DNA from: Sodiomyces alkalinus F11
Lineage: Eukaryota; Ascomycota; Sordariomycetes; Glomerellales; Plectosphaerellaceae
Direction of reading: 5' to 3'
DNA length: 64,000 nucleotides
NCBI RefSeq assembly: GCF_003711515.1
Contig: NW_021167082.1
Coordinates: forward strand, 2,845,691 to 2,909,690
How positions within the stretch are numbered: the first letter of the stretch is position 1; each line of letters opens with the position of its first letter. The notes under the pieces are model-generated. The model was not told where the DNA came from. It made no database searches and saw nothing but the letters and a program-made list of their open reading frames with translations. Positions 9,670-21,949 of this stretch are shown in pieces. A program made the translations under genes and the position numbers.

Positions 9670-12600
9670 TGTGACGGGCTATAGCCCGTGGAATAGTCCC
9701 TGGTAGTAACCGGAACTAAGAAGCATGGACCTCCTAGTAAGGCCCGTGCGATCCTATATATACTTAGCCGCCTAGATACCGCGTAGACTTTTCCTTTTCT
9801 CCTTTGCTTTCTTAGTTCGAATAAACTATATTTTCGGCCTTAATACGTGAATAACTTCTAATAAGCCGTTATATATTCGAACTTATAAGACTATAAGCTT
9901 CGATGCTTATATAGAAGGAGGTCCTAGTTACTTCACCTTAAGCCTACTAAGGGGCTAAGGGTAGGTTATAAGGACCTTATATAATAAAATCGATAAACGC
10001 GTGTTATAACACGTATAGGAAGCGGTAAGGATATATATCGCCCTTATTTATAATATACTTATTAGTATATAAATAGCCCTCGAAAGGTCTTAACTTAACC
10101 TGTACCTTATACCTATTAAGTACCTAGCACCTATACTAATTATTACGCCCTTACCCTTACCTAGACCCCTAAAGCCAGAGACTACTATACCCGTCCCGCC
10201 ATTAATACCTATACTCTTATACCGTGTATAGTAAGTCGCTATTCCCGTAAAATTTAGTGGAAAACGCATAGAATATACCGCTTAATCCTAAACTATACGA
10301 CTAAAGCTTAAACTTAACGGTCCGCTATTTTATAGTAATAAAAAGGCGTAGTATTGAATTAATATATACTTAGATACCTAGCCTTAGTAGGTGGTTAGTA
10401 CCCTTTTCGGTAACGGAGGTATAAATAGTATATTTAACCTAAAGGAATTTATAGCCTACCTTAATTATATATATAAGGACCGTAACGAATAAGGCTATAC
10501 TACTAATACCCTCTAATCAGTAAAGTAAAAACCCGACTAACTATTCTCGCGCTTCTTACTTACTTTTAAAAGGAACCTAGTATAAGTAAAAGGCTATAAT
10601 TAGGGAGATTATATTAAGGTATCGTCCCTTAAAACGGCGCCCTAAATAATAGACTATATAATAGCCTAGTAGTAGCTAACCTCCTTAATACCTATACCGA
10701 GTAGGTTAATAAAGTATAAAAGATCGCGTAAAGATAAAAGGGTATTAGTAAATCGTACTAACTAATTCCCGTCCCCTATAAACTAGCTAAGGACGCTAAT
10801 AATAATATCGCTATAAGTAAAGTTAATAAGGTTAGCGAGTCTAAGGGGTCTTAATAAAAGCCTAACCGCTACGCGAATATTATATATTAGAATTACTAGA
10901 AAAAGGGCTATATCTAATAGTATTATAAGAGTAAGAAGGATATAATAGCCCGAATATCCCCTTAATAGGAGGAATCCGAAAATATTCCGGAGGATACTAA
11001 AGATTCGGAAAAAGAGTACCTCTAGTACGAAATCGGGTACCGGAGCCATTAGCGTAAGAGTAATATAAGTAAAAGGAGTTTAAACCGCTATTACGGAGCG
11101 AGTTAGTATTAATCTAAGTAAGAGTTAATAGTAATAGGTTAATAAACGCTTTTATAAATACGGGTTATAACTACTATACCGCTATAAATAAGTTTACTTA
11201 AAAAATACGCTTATTATTAATCGATAAGAAGAAATAACTACTAAAAGGCTTCTCGGATAAGACTAAACCGGCTAGTAATACTAGTATCATAGTCTCTATA
11301 TAAGATATATAAGGGTATACTAAGCGTGGTTTCGCGTATATAGTGCTAGGTCTAGACTAGGATCTTTTTCTTAGGCTTTTATAGATAAACTATAACGCTA
11401 TAGTCCTTTACGCTAAGGAATAAAGGCTTTATTACGGAGTAGCTAATATCGATATCCGATTTCAGGATAAAGAAAAGCTAAAGGTAGTATAAGAGATCCG
11501 TACTATAGAACTAATAATAGGGTTAGTGTTTATAGGATTATATAGATAATTATAGTACTAGAAGGGAAAACGATAGGAAAAGGGCTTACGGGCTATATTA
11601 TTAAAAGATATCGAAAAGACCCTAAGTGCGAAGGAACTAGTAGACCTATAAGAATATATCCCCGAGAGTATAATATAAGAGTTCAGCGACTTATTCGCGC
11701 CCTGATACTCTATACGCCTACCCTGATACTAAGCTAGCGCTAATTATAAGGTTTACTTATAGAAGGATAGTAATAGTAACGAATAAGCCTTACCGTAAAG
11801 CCCGCTTTATAATATATCGCGCGAAGAGCTCCTTATATTAGGGAAAATAATAACGGATCTCATAGATAAGGAATGTATTTATATAAGTAGCTTAGTTACC
11901 GCCGCACCTATACTATTCGTAACGAAGCTAGGGGGCGCCTCTGATTTTATTACGATTACCGCGCCCTAAATATATTTACTTAGCGAGATTATTACCTACT
12001 CCCCCTAATTATAAAGATACTATATAACCTAGCTAAGGCGAAGTGGTTTACTAAGTTAGATATTATCGCCGCCTTCTATAAGATATAGAGAGCGCCGAGG
12101 TATAAGTATAAGACCGTATTCCGTACTCGGTTTAAACTATTTAAGTAGTTAGTATACCCCTTTAGGTTAACCGGCGCGCCTATAACGTTCTAGTAATATA
12201 TTAACCTATTACTACGGGAGTTCCTTAATAATTTTATCTTTATATATATAGATAATATCCTGATTTACTTAGACATATCTTATAAAGACTATAAGGAAAA
12301 GGTACGGCGAGTACTTAATACCCTTATAAACGGTTAGGCTAAACCTTAACCCGAAGAAGTATAAGTTTAGTATTAAGATGGTTAAATACCTAGGGTTTAT
12401 CGTTATAGTGGGAAAAGGGGTATTTTATATAACCCTAAGAAACTTAAGACTATTATAGAATAAAAGGCGTTAGTCTCCGTGATCAGAGTATAAAGTTTTC
12501 TAGGGTTTACTAACTTTTATAGGATATTTATCCGCGATTTCGTAGCTATTATAGCGCTACTTATAGCCCTAATAAAGAAGAATACCCTATTCTACTAAGG

Positions 12601-12686
12601 CCCCCTATAAAAGGCAGCCTTTAAGGAGCTAAAGTAAAGGTTCTAGGAAAAGCCTTACCTATAATACTAGTAACCCGGAAGGAAGA
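9670..12686 (+). mobile_element. Gyp-B copy a: 5' LTR, gag and pol start of a Ty3/Gypsy element
   Basis: Starts TGTGACGGGC with a 16-bp perfect palindrome at 9674-9689; the LTR runs to roughly 9895. A decayed gag occupies about 10200-11050 and ends in a Cys-knuckle whose Cys codons are now Tyr codons. Pol follows on the plus strand. Readable Gypsy reverse-transcriptase segments at about 11900-12300 include AKWFTKLDIIAAFYKI, RTRFKLF and FRLTGAP. RNase H begins near 12590. The element is cut at 12686 by a Gyp-C LTR beginning at 12687. A second, shorter copy (9670-10945 equivalent) is at 13991. Many TAG/TAA codons make it a pseudogene. Confidence 0.85.
11900..12300 (+). pseudogene. Gyp-B reverse transcriptase remnant
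   Basis: Plus-strand reading in one frame gives the Gypsy RT core with stops at former Trp/Gln codons. The catalytic Asp-Asp pair reads Asp-Asn (GATAAT at 12251-12256) within FIYIDNILIY; GAT-to-AAT after a T is the transition expected from RIP. Not functional. Confidence 0.85.
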
Positions 12687-13048
12687 TAATACGCCCTAGA
12701 TTCGGCCGGGAATACCAGGGCGTACCACGGGGTACTCTAGCGGTACTATAGTATAAGCCATAGCACCTATAGGGTACGCTATAGGTACTTATAGGGTATA
12801 CTATAGCTTCCCTAGGGTATAATTAGTGAATACCAGGGAATCCCCTAGGTTCCTATACGTAGGAGCCGAGGATTCTACGGGGTTTAGCCGTGGAATACTT
12901 AAGTCTAGGGGGCGCGCCCCCTTAGTTACACTAAGATATCTTTATTATACCTTATGATTTATAGTAAAGGTTACCCCTTTCTAAACCCTAGAATATCTAG
13001 GTCTGATAGTACTGGCTGGCTAGATATATACCTGGTTAGAGTATATTA
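12687..13048 (+). repeat. Gyp-C-type LTR (362 bp), 5' LTR
   Basis: Begins TAATACGCCC and ends GTATATTA. It contains the family block GATATCTTTATTATACC, GGTTACCCCTT and the TACTGGCTGGCTAG segment. The following bases AATAGTAGTAACTAAGC match, in reverse complement, the internal side of the Gyp-C LTRs at 30271 and 41914. It is thus the 5' LTR of a plus-oriented Gyp-C copy that inserted in Gyp-B. Confidence 0.8.
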
Positions 13049-13990
13049 AATAGTAGTAACTAAGCTTTTAGGTAAGGCTTGTGTACCGCTACCCAGCGCG
13101 GACTATATATACCAAGACTAAATAGGTACGGAGTTCCCTAGCGAATGCTAGCGTGCTAGGCGTAGCCGCCCTTAAAGGCGCGAACTATGTATACTAAGAC
13201 TAAATAAACACGACCGCTCGTGCTAGGCGAAGACGCCTCCCCTTTAATAGATTTAGGCGTAGAGTAGTAAAGGGAACCACCGTTAAGCGTAGGATTAGCG
13301 CCTATACTAACCTATACTAGCCGTAGAACCCGAGCTTCGATACCGCGATAACCTTCCTAATAATTACTAGTCGGCGTAAGCGATCTTACTAACCTATACC
13401 GACGCTAACCGTTCTTAACGATCGCTAAAGAGTATAGGATAACGCCTATACTATCCTATATACTAGCGTCCTCCGTAGAACTAGAGTCCTGATAGAAACA
13501 CGGAGTATTAACCTAATCGCCTCCCCTTTACTAGGTCTAGGCGTAGAGTATACTAAGAATTCCGTAGTCGTTAGTTAAGTATAAGAATAGCGCTTATACT
13601 AACCTATACTAATACCTATTATAGATCCTTAGCTCTAATATAATACTAATCCTCCTAATAATCGCTAGTCGGCGTAGGCGACTATACTAACTTATACTAA
13701 TGCTAAACCTTCTAAATAATCGCTAAAAGGCATAGGCGACTATACTAACTTATACTAACGCTAAACCTTCTAAATAATCGCTAAAAGGCGTAGGATAATA
13801 ACTATACTATACTATACACTAGCGTCCTCTATAGTACTAGAGCTCTAATAGAAGAACCACGGGGCGTATTAATTCCCCCCCTCCCTATCTCCGCGGAGTA
13901 TACTAAGGAATCCACGGTTATTAGTTAAGCGTAGGAATAGCACTTATACTAACCTATACTAGTATTCACCGTGGATTAATCCTAAGCTCT
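13049..13990. repeat. Leader of a Gyp-C copy with higher-order tandem repeat
   Basis: No coding domain seen. Three related blocks start near 13235, 13519 and 13877, each with GGCGTAGAGTA-like and CCTATACTAACCTATACTA-like segments; spacing is about 285 and 358 bp. A 58-bp unit is duplicated inside the second block. Moderately RIP-mutated. The array lies between a Gyp-C 5' LTR and Gyp-B copy b. Confidence 0.6.
13680..13795. repeat. 58-bp tandem repeat, two units
   Basis: Units start at 13680 and 13738 with GACTATACTAACTTATACTA and are nearly identical over 58 bp. A degenerate partial unit precedes them (from about 13660). Part of the larger repeat block. Confidence 0.75.
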
Positions 13991-15267
13991 TATTACGGGC
14001 TATAGCCCGTAGAATAGTCCCCGGCAGTGGCCGGGACTAAGAAGCACGGGCCCTCTAGCGAGGCCCGTGCGATCCTACACGTACTTAGCCGCCTACACAC
14101 CGTGTAGACTTTTCCTTTCCTTATTTTCTTCCTTAGTTCGAATAAACTATATTTTCGGCCTTAATACGTGAATAACTTTTAATAAGCCGTTATATATTCG
14201 AACTTATAAGATTATAAGCTTTAACGCTTATATAAAAGGAGGTCCTAGTTATTTCGCCCTAAGCCTACGAAGGGGCTAAGGGCAGGTTATAGGGACTTCG
14301 TATAATAAGATCGACGAATATAAATTATAACGCGTATAGGAAGCGGTAAGGATATATATCGCCCCTATTTATAATATACTCGCTAGCCTATAAGTAGCCT
14401 TCGAAAGGTCTTAACTTAACCCGTATCTTATACCCACTATATACCCGACGCCCACCTTAGTCGTTACGCCCTCGCCCTTACCTAGGCCCCTAGAAGCAGA
14501 GACTACTATACCCGTCCTGTTACCGGTACCCACGCTCTTATACTATATATAGTAGGTCGCTATTCCCGTAAAATGTAGTGGAAAACACACGGAATATACC
14601 GCTTAGTCCTAGGCTATATAACTAAAACTTGAGCTTAATAGCCCGGTCTTTCGTAGTAATAAAAAGGCGTGGTATATAATTAACGCGTGCTTAGATACCT
14701 AGACTTAGTAGGTGGTTAGCACCTTTTTCGGTAATAGAGGTATAAACGGTGAATTTAACCGAAAGGAATTTATAGCCTACCTTAACCGTACATATAAGAA
14801 CCGTAACGAATAAGGCCGCGCTATTAATACCCTCTAATCGATAAAGTAAAAACCCGACTAACCGTTTACGCGCTTCCTACCTACTTTTAAAAAGAACCTA
14901 GTATAGGCAGGAGGCTATAACTGGGTAGACTATATTAAGATATCGTTCCTTAATAGCGCCCTAAATAACAGGCTATATAATAACCTAGTTATAGCCGACC
15001 TCCTTAATACCTACACCGAGTAAGTTAATAAAATATAAATAATCGCGTAGAGATAAGAGGGTGCTAGTAAGTCGTACCGACCGATTCCTATCGCCCGTAA
15101 ACCGGCTAAGGACGCTAATAGCGATATCGCTATAGGTGGAGTTAATAAGGTCGGCGAGTCTAAGGGGACCTAATAGAAACCTAACCGCTACGCGAATATC
15201 ATATACTAGAACTACTAGAAGAAAGGCCACGTTTAACGGCACTATAAGAGTAAGAAGGATATAGTGG
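13991..15267 (+). mobile_element. Gyp-B copy b: LTR and gag, 3' truncated
   Basis: Direct-repeat copy of 9670-10945 at high similarity. It starts TATTACGGGC and holds the identical 16-bp palindrome at 13995-14010, then LTR and gag. The zinc knuckle at 15204-15245 has the CCHC spacing, but its three Cys positions are Tyr codons (TAC/TAC/TAT) while the His codon (CAC) is kept. It stops after GATATAGTGG at 15267, where a TGTTAG sequence begins, so it was probably interrupted by another insertion. Pol is absent. Confidence 0.85.
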
Positions 15268-15880
15268 TGTTAGAATATACAGTGCTTACACGTTGCTATA
15301 GGACTAGTACTAGACTTATATATAGATAGGGGGATTATAGTCAGGTTAGACCGTTAAAGATATAACGCGTCGAGGTCTAGTAAGCTGGTTAGCTTAGAAG
15401 TTAGCGTAGATCTAGTAAGCTAGTTAGCTTAGGAACCAGCTTACACCTAAACTTAGTCCTAAGGAGGCCTCTCGCTACCTATTTAGTTAGAAGACCTTAG
15501 GTAGGTATAAAGAGGGGAGTGCCTTCTATAGTTCTTAGAGTCTTGGAGGGACTTAACGAATAATCTTATCACGATACCCCCTCCTTAGTTCCTACTAGTC
15601 CCTAAGTGATCTTATATCGCTCTATAGTGGCCTATCACTCCTAATAGTACACCTATAATACTTCTATAGCGTTATTTAGAAGTCGGAGAGGAATTTAGGG
15701 TCTTAGTCGGAAATAATAGATTGGGAAATCCCTTAATTCCCGAGGTAGGGCGCTTAAAGCAGGGATAAAGCCTAATTCTAGGCGGTATATATACTATAGC
15801 CCGGAATAAATAAGGTAGCCTTAGTGAACTTATTATAATAATAGTATAAAAGGGGATTAGTAGTATTAGGATAGGCTATA
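15268..15880. repeat. LTR-like segment starting TGTTAG
   Basis: Begins TGTTAGAATATACAGTGC at the point where Gyp-B copy b breaks off. It contains two similar 35-40 bp stretches around 15378 and 15408 (TCTAGTAAGCTGGTTAGCTT type). No partner LTR is found in the window. It may be the 3' LTR of a diverged element or the end of the Gyp-C copy to its right; unresolved. Confidence 0.35.
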
Positions 15881-16659
15881 TTTTGCTAAGGGGGCGTTAG
15901 CGGTTAGTCTAGTTAGTAACGTAGACATAGTAGTTAGTAATATAAGACTCGACCTACCTACGTAATTTAGGAATAGCGAATCAGCTAATAAGATTATACT
16001 AAGTGCGTTTAACGCTAAAATAATAGCGTTTGTTATAGGCGGCGCGGATAAACTCTTACTATAAGGCGAAGGAGATATAAAGACGGCGTTTACCGTTCTA
16101 CTCTATATAGTATAGTAAACTATTATCTAACTCGAAAAGAATCTTAATCCGGGAGGTATAGTCTTTTACTTAGGCGAGTATAAGACCTTACTATAAGTCT
16201 TTAACGTAACCCTTATAGATCCTTTATCGTATATCCGGATCTATCTATAGCTCGCTAAAGTAGTAGACCGCCTAATTATACTAAATCCTTTCGAGTTCTC
16301 CTTCTCCCTCTTTTACCGTGTTAATAGTAAGGAGCTATAAAAGGGCGTCGGCTACTATATTAGCCTTACTAAGAATATAATGGTAGTCTAGCTAAAACTC
16401 GCTGAGGAATTCGGAGGAGAGGATAAGCTTTATATTTAGCCGGGTCTTGTCGGTGCTAGCTAGCGCTATAGATTTTATAATTCTTACGATAGCCGCGTAG
16501 TCTATTAGAATAATAGTCGGATTCCGGCGGGCGGACTAGATAATAGTTCGGGTCTTTCAGATAGCCTAGCTAAAGTAAACGACCTCTAATTCGGTTAGCT
16601 AGTACTTCTGCTCAGCGGTATTTAGCCCCTTATTAATATAAAGCACCGGGCGTACTAAG
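15880..16659 (-). mobile_element. Gyp-C1 left part (RNase H to integrase N-terminus), interrupted
   Basis: Aligns by eye with 36480-37290 of Gyp-C2 (for example ATAATAGTCGGATT, ATAATAGTTCGGGTCTT and GCTAGTACTTCTG-type blocks), which is RNase H and the start of integrase on the minus strand. The copy continues at 25685 after removal of Gyp-A. The integrase core is missing. RIP-decayed. Confidence 0.7.
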
Positions 16660-17579
16660 TGTCAAAGGTATCCTTGTATAGAGTAGTATAATAGTGATTA
16701 ACCGACACGTCCTAAGTGAATAGTGGTTCGTCTATAGATAATAGGTCTTAGAATGCTTAGATTATTCGTTACCCCCCTTAAGAAAGAGGTCCTTAGGGCG
16801 CTCCTTTTATAGCTATCCCGGGTCTAACTAGAATCCTCCTATCTACCCCCGCCTAACTCCCTTAATATATGACTATCACACCTAATATCTTAACCTTTAT
16901 CCTCCTATTAACTCCTAGTGGTTCTACCTCTATCCTCCTATAGCCTAATATCTCGGAATCTAGATATAGCCTCGGCCCTTCTAGGTCGTGGTGATATCCC
17001 TCGTGGATACTATCCCTTAGCTATATAATAGCGATACTATAACGACGACCTATTAATTCCCGGTATACCTACTACTAGTAGACAGGCCCTTCTAGATTAT
17101 AGATATAAGTCTCGTGGATACTATCCTTTAGCTATATAATAGCGATACTATAGCGACGACCTATTAATTCCCGGTATATCTGCTACTAGTGGATAGGCCC
17201 TTCCAGATTATAGATATAAGTCTTATAGATACTATCCCTTAGCTATATAATAGCGATACTATAACGACGACCTATTAATTCTAGGTATACCTATTACTAG
17301 TGGATAGGCCCTTCTAGGTCGTGGACATAAGTCTCGTGGATACTATCTCTTAACTATATAATAGCGAGACTATAACGATAACCTATTAATTCTAAGTATA
17401 TCTATTATTACTAGATAGGCCCTTCTAGGTCGTGGGTCTAAGGCTTATAGATACTATCCTTTAGCTATACTATTAAGATAGTGCCGTATTAATAACCGGT
17501 TAGTCCGTAATATATCTACTATTATTAACCCGATAAGCTAAGTATATCTTCTCGTTCCTTTCTTAGTATATCCGTGATA
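16660..17579 (-). repeat. Gyp-A left LTR (3' LTR), 920 bp
   Basis: Starts TGTCAAAGG and ends CCGTGATA (GACA after reversal of RIP). It holds four complete 111-bp units at 17006-17449 and a partial fifth. It differs in length from the right LTR by 111 bp, exactly one unit. Confidence 0.85.
17006..17449. repeat. 111-bp tandem repeat in left LTR, four units
   Basis: Units begin with GATACTATCC at 17006, 17117, 17228, 17339 and 17450 (last partial), a constant 111-bp period. Each contains TAGCTATATAATAGCGA and a GGCCCTTC segment. Confidence 0.9.
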
Positions 17580-18599
17580 TAATACCCCTCTATAAAGCGC
17601 CTATCCTTAGGCGGCTATTAAACGAAGTGGTAAAGCTAATAACTATAGTAGGCTATATAGTATTCAGTTAATAAGTAGTTTATTCACGAATAATAGTATT
17701 CCCTTAGAGATAAGAACCTATCGTGGGTTAGTAGTTATCCCGTTATAAAGTATCTAAAAGGTATCCGGTTTAAAGTCCTTTATTAATTTATTCTCTTAAC
17801 TAGAAGCATTATTTATATATTAAAGAGTTATAGGGCTTCATTAGTTAGATAGTCTATAAATAACAGCCTTTTAGTAACTATCGTATAGGTGGTTAATATC
17901 TTAGCCCCCTTTATTCAATTAATATAGTAACTCGAGCAGGCAAGTGCTCTTACCTATTACTTAATAAGATAAAATAAAAGGCACGGCAGCCCTATAGGCC
18001 GTAGATATTATCCGGTACCTTTTAAAATCTCACGATCCTCTTCCTATTCTCCTTAAGCCATTATAATAACCTTAGTTTTTAGGTTATAGCAGGTGAGTTA
18101 AATCCCGGCTATAATGCTATTAATCTTCCATCGATATAAGCGTTAACGAGGATTAAGTTCTTTACGTTCCTCGGTTATAAACTCGGCGTTATATACGTTA
18201 TTAATAGTTAGATATTTACTAATACCTATTAAGGGTGCCCCTAGTTAATTAATTCTCTTTTTATAATAATATAATTCCTTCTATAAGGCCTCCTTCTCTA
18301 TACTCTTACCTTTATTAGGAGACTAATAATTTAATAGCTCGCCGTTAATTCGTTAATATACCTCCTAAAACGGCTCTAAAGAATACCGCCGCTACTAGCG
18401 CTAGTAGTAATACCCCCGCCGCGGATAATAAGCGAAAGGCTAGGGGTACTACTAAAAGAGCCCCTAAGCGCGCGAAGACTACCGGCGGTATATACTATTA
18501 CTAGCGGTAGTAGTAGTAGTATAACCGCGTCGCCAGCCGGTTCTTCGGGAACTAATAATAATTCCACTACCTCTATCACCCTTACGCCTAAGACTCTTA

Positions 18600-19480
18600 T
18601 AATAACCGCTCCGCCTATAGCCCCTCTAACCGCTCCCCCCACTACTATATTAACGCCTAGTAGTATAATAACTACTCCTCGACCCGTTATTCACGGGGAT
18701 ATAAAGGATATAGGTTATAGCGGCCCTCTATATAAGCTATACGACCGTTATACCCGGTATTAGTATACTAAGACCGATGTCACCGCTACGCCTATTACTT
18801 TCCGCTTATACCGCTTTACTAAAAGTAAGTTAGCCCTCCGGTAGTTTCCTAACCACTAATAGCTAACGTGGTTATATTTATAGAGCGGTTAGCCAAATAT
18901 AATTACTACTAAACGTAAGGCAGTAAGCCTTATAATAAGGTAAGTCCTATACCCCTCCCCTCTACGACCGCTCCGCGGCCGACTAACGAGTTATAGTTAT
19001 CTATTAATACTCGTACGTTTGCTTAACTATTATAGAATAATATTATAACGGTATTTAAGGAAAACCGTAGCTTCACGGCTACTAAACGATAGTTACTAAC
19101 TAAGGCTCGGGCTCGCCTAAGGGCCCTTATATCCGATTAAAGCGAAGCTCGTAACTAAATCCCTAAAGCCGAGTAATTAGTTCGCCGCTAACGCGAAGTT
19201 AAAGCTAATTCGTAGTTAGAAGCTTCTAGGGATCGTAACTATATTCTAACTTAACTTATAGTAGCTATAGAGCAATATATAGTTAAAAGCCGTATAACCA
19301 ATAGCTTATTATAAGAGTTAGTTTAGAGTAATAAGGACTTAGTTAATAAGCTAGCGGTCGTTATTAACTAGTCTAGCGGTAGTAGTAATAAGGTAGGGGT
19401 TAATAACTAAGGTAACGGGTTAAATATAGGCGCTAAGTTAGATAGTCTCTTAACTAGTATACCGGCCTAAAAAAGTATAG
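18600..19480 (+). pseudogene. Extra ORF remnant in Gyp-A, antisense to pol
   Basis: On the plus strand, opposite to gag-pol, the reading KLYDRYTRYQYTKT (about 18735-18775, TAG read as former Gln) looks like a Cys-rich cluster with TGY codons turned to TAY. A charged, helix-prone stretch follows at about 19130-19380 (QLEASRDRNYILTQ and NKDLVNKLAVV like). Its minus strand near 18376-18642 is low complexity. Function unknown; it could be a captured gene, an antisense element ORF or a nested fragment. Confidence 0.4.
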
Positions 19481-19544
19481 TTTAAACGCAGGTGATTTAG
19501 GGGTAGCCGACTTAATTCCCCCTTTTATTTATTAGTTCTTTTTT

Positions 19545-19651
19545 CTATTTTTTCTATTTTTTCTATTTTTTCTATTTTTTCTATTTTTTCTATTTTTTCT
19601 ATTTTTTCTATTTTTTCTATTTTTTCTATTTTTTCTATTTTTTCTATTTTT
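19545..19651. repeat. 9-bp minisatellite, about 12 copies
   Basis: CTATTTTTT repeated head to tail with no visible variation in the core. It sits between the extra plus-strand ORF and the chromodomain region of Gyp-A. Lack of CpA/TpG in the unit makes it immune to RIP. Confidence 0.9.
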
Positions 19652-19779
19652 ACTTCTGTTTTTTCCCGTTTACTTATTAGGGATACTAGTAAGGAGAGGC
19701 CTATTAGGTAATAGAATAAATAACTTTTTTATACGGAAATTAATTATAAGTCGACTAATTCCTAATCGCTAACTGGTTA

Positions 19780-19960
19780 TATATTCTATAGTAGTAGCGA
19801 TTGAGAAGATTATTCGGTGAATTCCTCTTCGGTTCCTATATATTTTCCTTATAGCCGTAGTCCGCCCACTTAATAAAATACTATTAGCGATTACTATCAT
19901 AACGGTAGGCGAGGATATCTTCGACCTTATACTTATCTAACTTTTATAGTTCGATATCTA
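19780..19960 (-). pseudogene. Gyp-A chromodomain remnant
   Basis: Minus-strand reading gives KYKVEDILAYRYDSN followed by YFIKWADYGYKEN, the chromodomain core with the aromatic/Lys-Trp strand. Chromodomains at the integrase C-terminus steer chromovirus integration to methylated-histone chromatin (established for the family). Stops at former Arg/Gln codons make it non-functional. Confidence 0.75.
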
Positions 19961-19999
19961 TATCCTTAGGAACCGGCGATTTACTATCACGGGACTGCT

Positions 20000-21300
20000 A
20001 GGGTTCTAATAAAGAAACTTGAAATATATTATAGATCTTTAATTTGAGTAGTAAGTCTAGTTTATATACTAGACCGTGCTAGCTAATAACCTTAGCGACA
20101 CGGTAAGGTCCTAAAAACTTATCGGATAGTTTAGGGTTAGGCCGCCGCTAATAAATATTTTTAGCGGAGAGTAGTATATACTTATCCTTATTAAAGCGTT
20201 TCTAAACACGGCCTTTATTATAATAGCGTTCGTATATAGCCTATACCTTTAGAATTAGGGCGTCTATTACTTCTCGGTTAGCTAATAAGTATTAAACTCG
20301 CTATTCTATAATATCTAACTTAGACTCCCTTTTAGGCTAAGATTATAACTTATATAGCCCGCGTGGATTATAACCTATAAGTAAAACGGCCGGCGTATTA
20401 TTTATAGTTAAGTGCTAAGAGGTATTATAGATAAACTAGGCGAGTAGGAGCTTATCCACCTAGTCGTTCTGCTTAAATATATAAAATATACGTAGGTAAT
20501 ACTTAATACTCTAATTTTAGCATTCCGTTTAACTATCCGTCTATAGGTGCTAGGCCGTTAATAGCCGCCTATCTACCCCGAGGTATATATAGAGTATTTT
20601 CTAGAACCGGCTTATAAATAATAATCCTTAGTCGGAGATAAAACTATTGGGCAGACCGTACTTACTAAATATATACGTTTATAGGATATCCGCTAACCTA
20701 TCTACGGTTAATTTATTACTAGTTAGTATATAGATAGCGTACTTAGTATATCCATATACTACTACTAAGATAGTATTTTATTTATATCCGCTATCGGTAA
20801 CTAGTAAAAGACCGGTAACGAAGTCGATAGATATTTCTTAGAATAATCGGCATAGAATAGGTAAGCTCTATATTATACTATATAGTTTATAGTACGGGGC
20901 CTTTATACGCTAATATATAAGATAACTAAGGATAAACTTCTTAATATCGCGTTATAAGTAGTCCTAGTAGTAGATATCTCGAATATATCGTATAGTCTTA
21001 GCGATACCTAGATAACTAGCTATTAGACTATTATAGAAGGCTTATAAAATAGTATCGCGTAAACCCGAATAGTTAGGGATATAAAGGCGATTCTTAAAAT
21101 GGAGTACCCTATTATTATCCTCGGACTACGGGTTCTATAAAGCTAGGCCGGGCGGCTCTATAATAGTAAGTTTATCGTAGAAAGGATCCTCCTTTTATAC
21201 CTTAATAACCTAAGACTATAGGTTAGTTTATAGTTAGCTATTATCGGCGTTTAGGTTAGCGATAAGAAGCTAGGTTATATACGTAGTTAATATACTAAGG
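20000..21300 (-). pseudogene. Gyp-A integrase remnant
   Basis: Minus-strand reading near 20860-20690 gives NISIDFVTGLLLVTDSGYK and ILVVVYGYTKYAIYI, matching the start of the Gypsy integrase catalytic core. RIP stops interrupt it. It lies just downstream of RNase H in the element's own orientation. Confidence 0.75.
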
Positions 21301-21949
21301 GCGTATTTATAAGTAAACGCCTTTACCGGCTTAGCGCGTTCAGTATCTAGGGCCGCGGTATCGGGTACTAATAAAGGTTTACGGGATAGATTATCGGCCG
21401 GATTATAAATACCCGCTTAATACTTAATCATAAAGTCGTAGGCGGCTAATTCCTTAAGCTATTATATATATTAGGCTTTAATATATAGCTTATCTAAGAG
21501 ATAGCGGTGATTAAGATAGTCTATTCGGACTTTGATATAAGACCGACTATAAGTAATATAATAGCGCTAAATACGGAAAGCTTTATATATAGCTATTAAC
21601 TCGGTATCCGGCGTTATATAATTTAACTTAGCTCCCTTAAGCTTACGCGAAAAGAAGGTAATTAGGTCTTAACGGCCGTTCTCTAACTAATTAATTACTA
21701 CTCCTAAGGCGAAGGTAAAAGCGTTTAGCTCCACGCGTATAGGAAGAGCCGGATTAAAGTGCCGTAAAACGGGCGTATCTTAGAACCCGTTATAAAGTTC
21801 GACGAATATATCGAGTTGATCGCTAATTAAGGTAAAGGTACCGGTTAGCTTATCGCCTTTTAATAGGTCTATAAGAGATATAATAATCGTATACTAGTTT
21901 TTAATAAATTGGCGGTAAAATCCCGTAAAGCCTAAAAAGACTTAAATCT

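Noticed and set aside
10783..11049. 88-codon minus ORF (and its copy at 14985-15242)
   Set aside because: Antisense of Gyp-B gag; paired occurrence only reflects the duplicated element.
18376..18642. 88-codon minus ORF rich in Gly/Ala/Ile/Leu
   Set aside because: Low complexity, opposite to the better coding-like plus strand; no domain.
16980..19651. CRISPR-like arrays
   Set aside because: The 111-bp and 9-bp repeats are direct tandems without spacers, in a eukaryotic retrotransposon.
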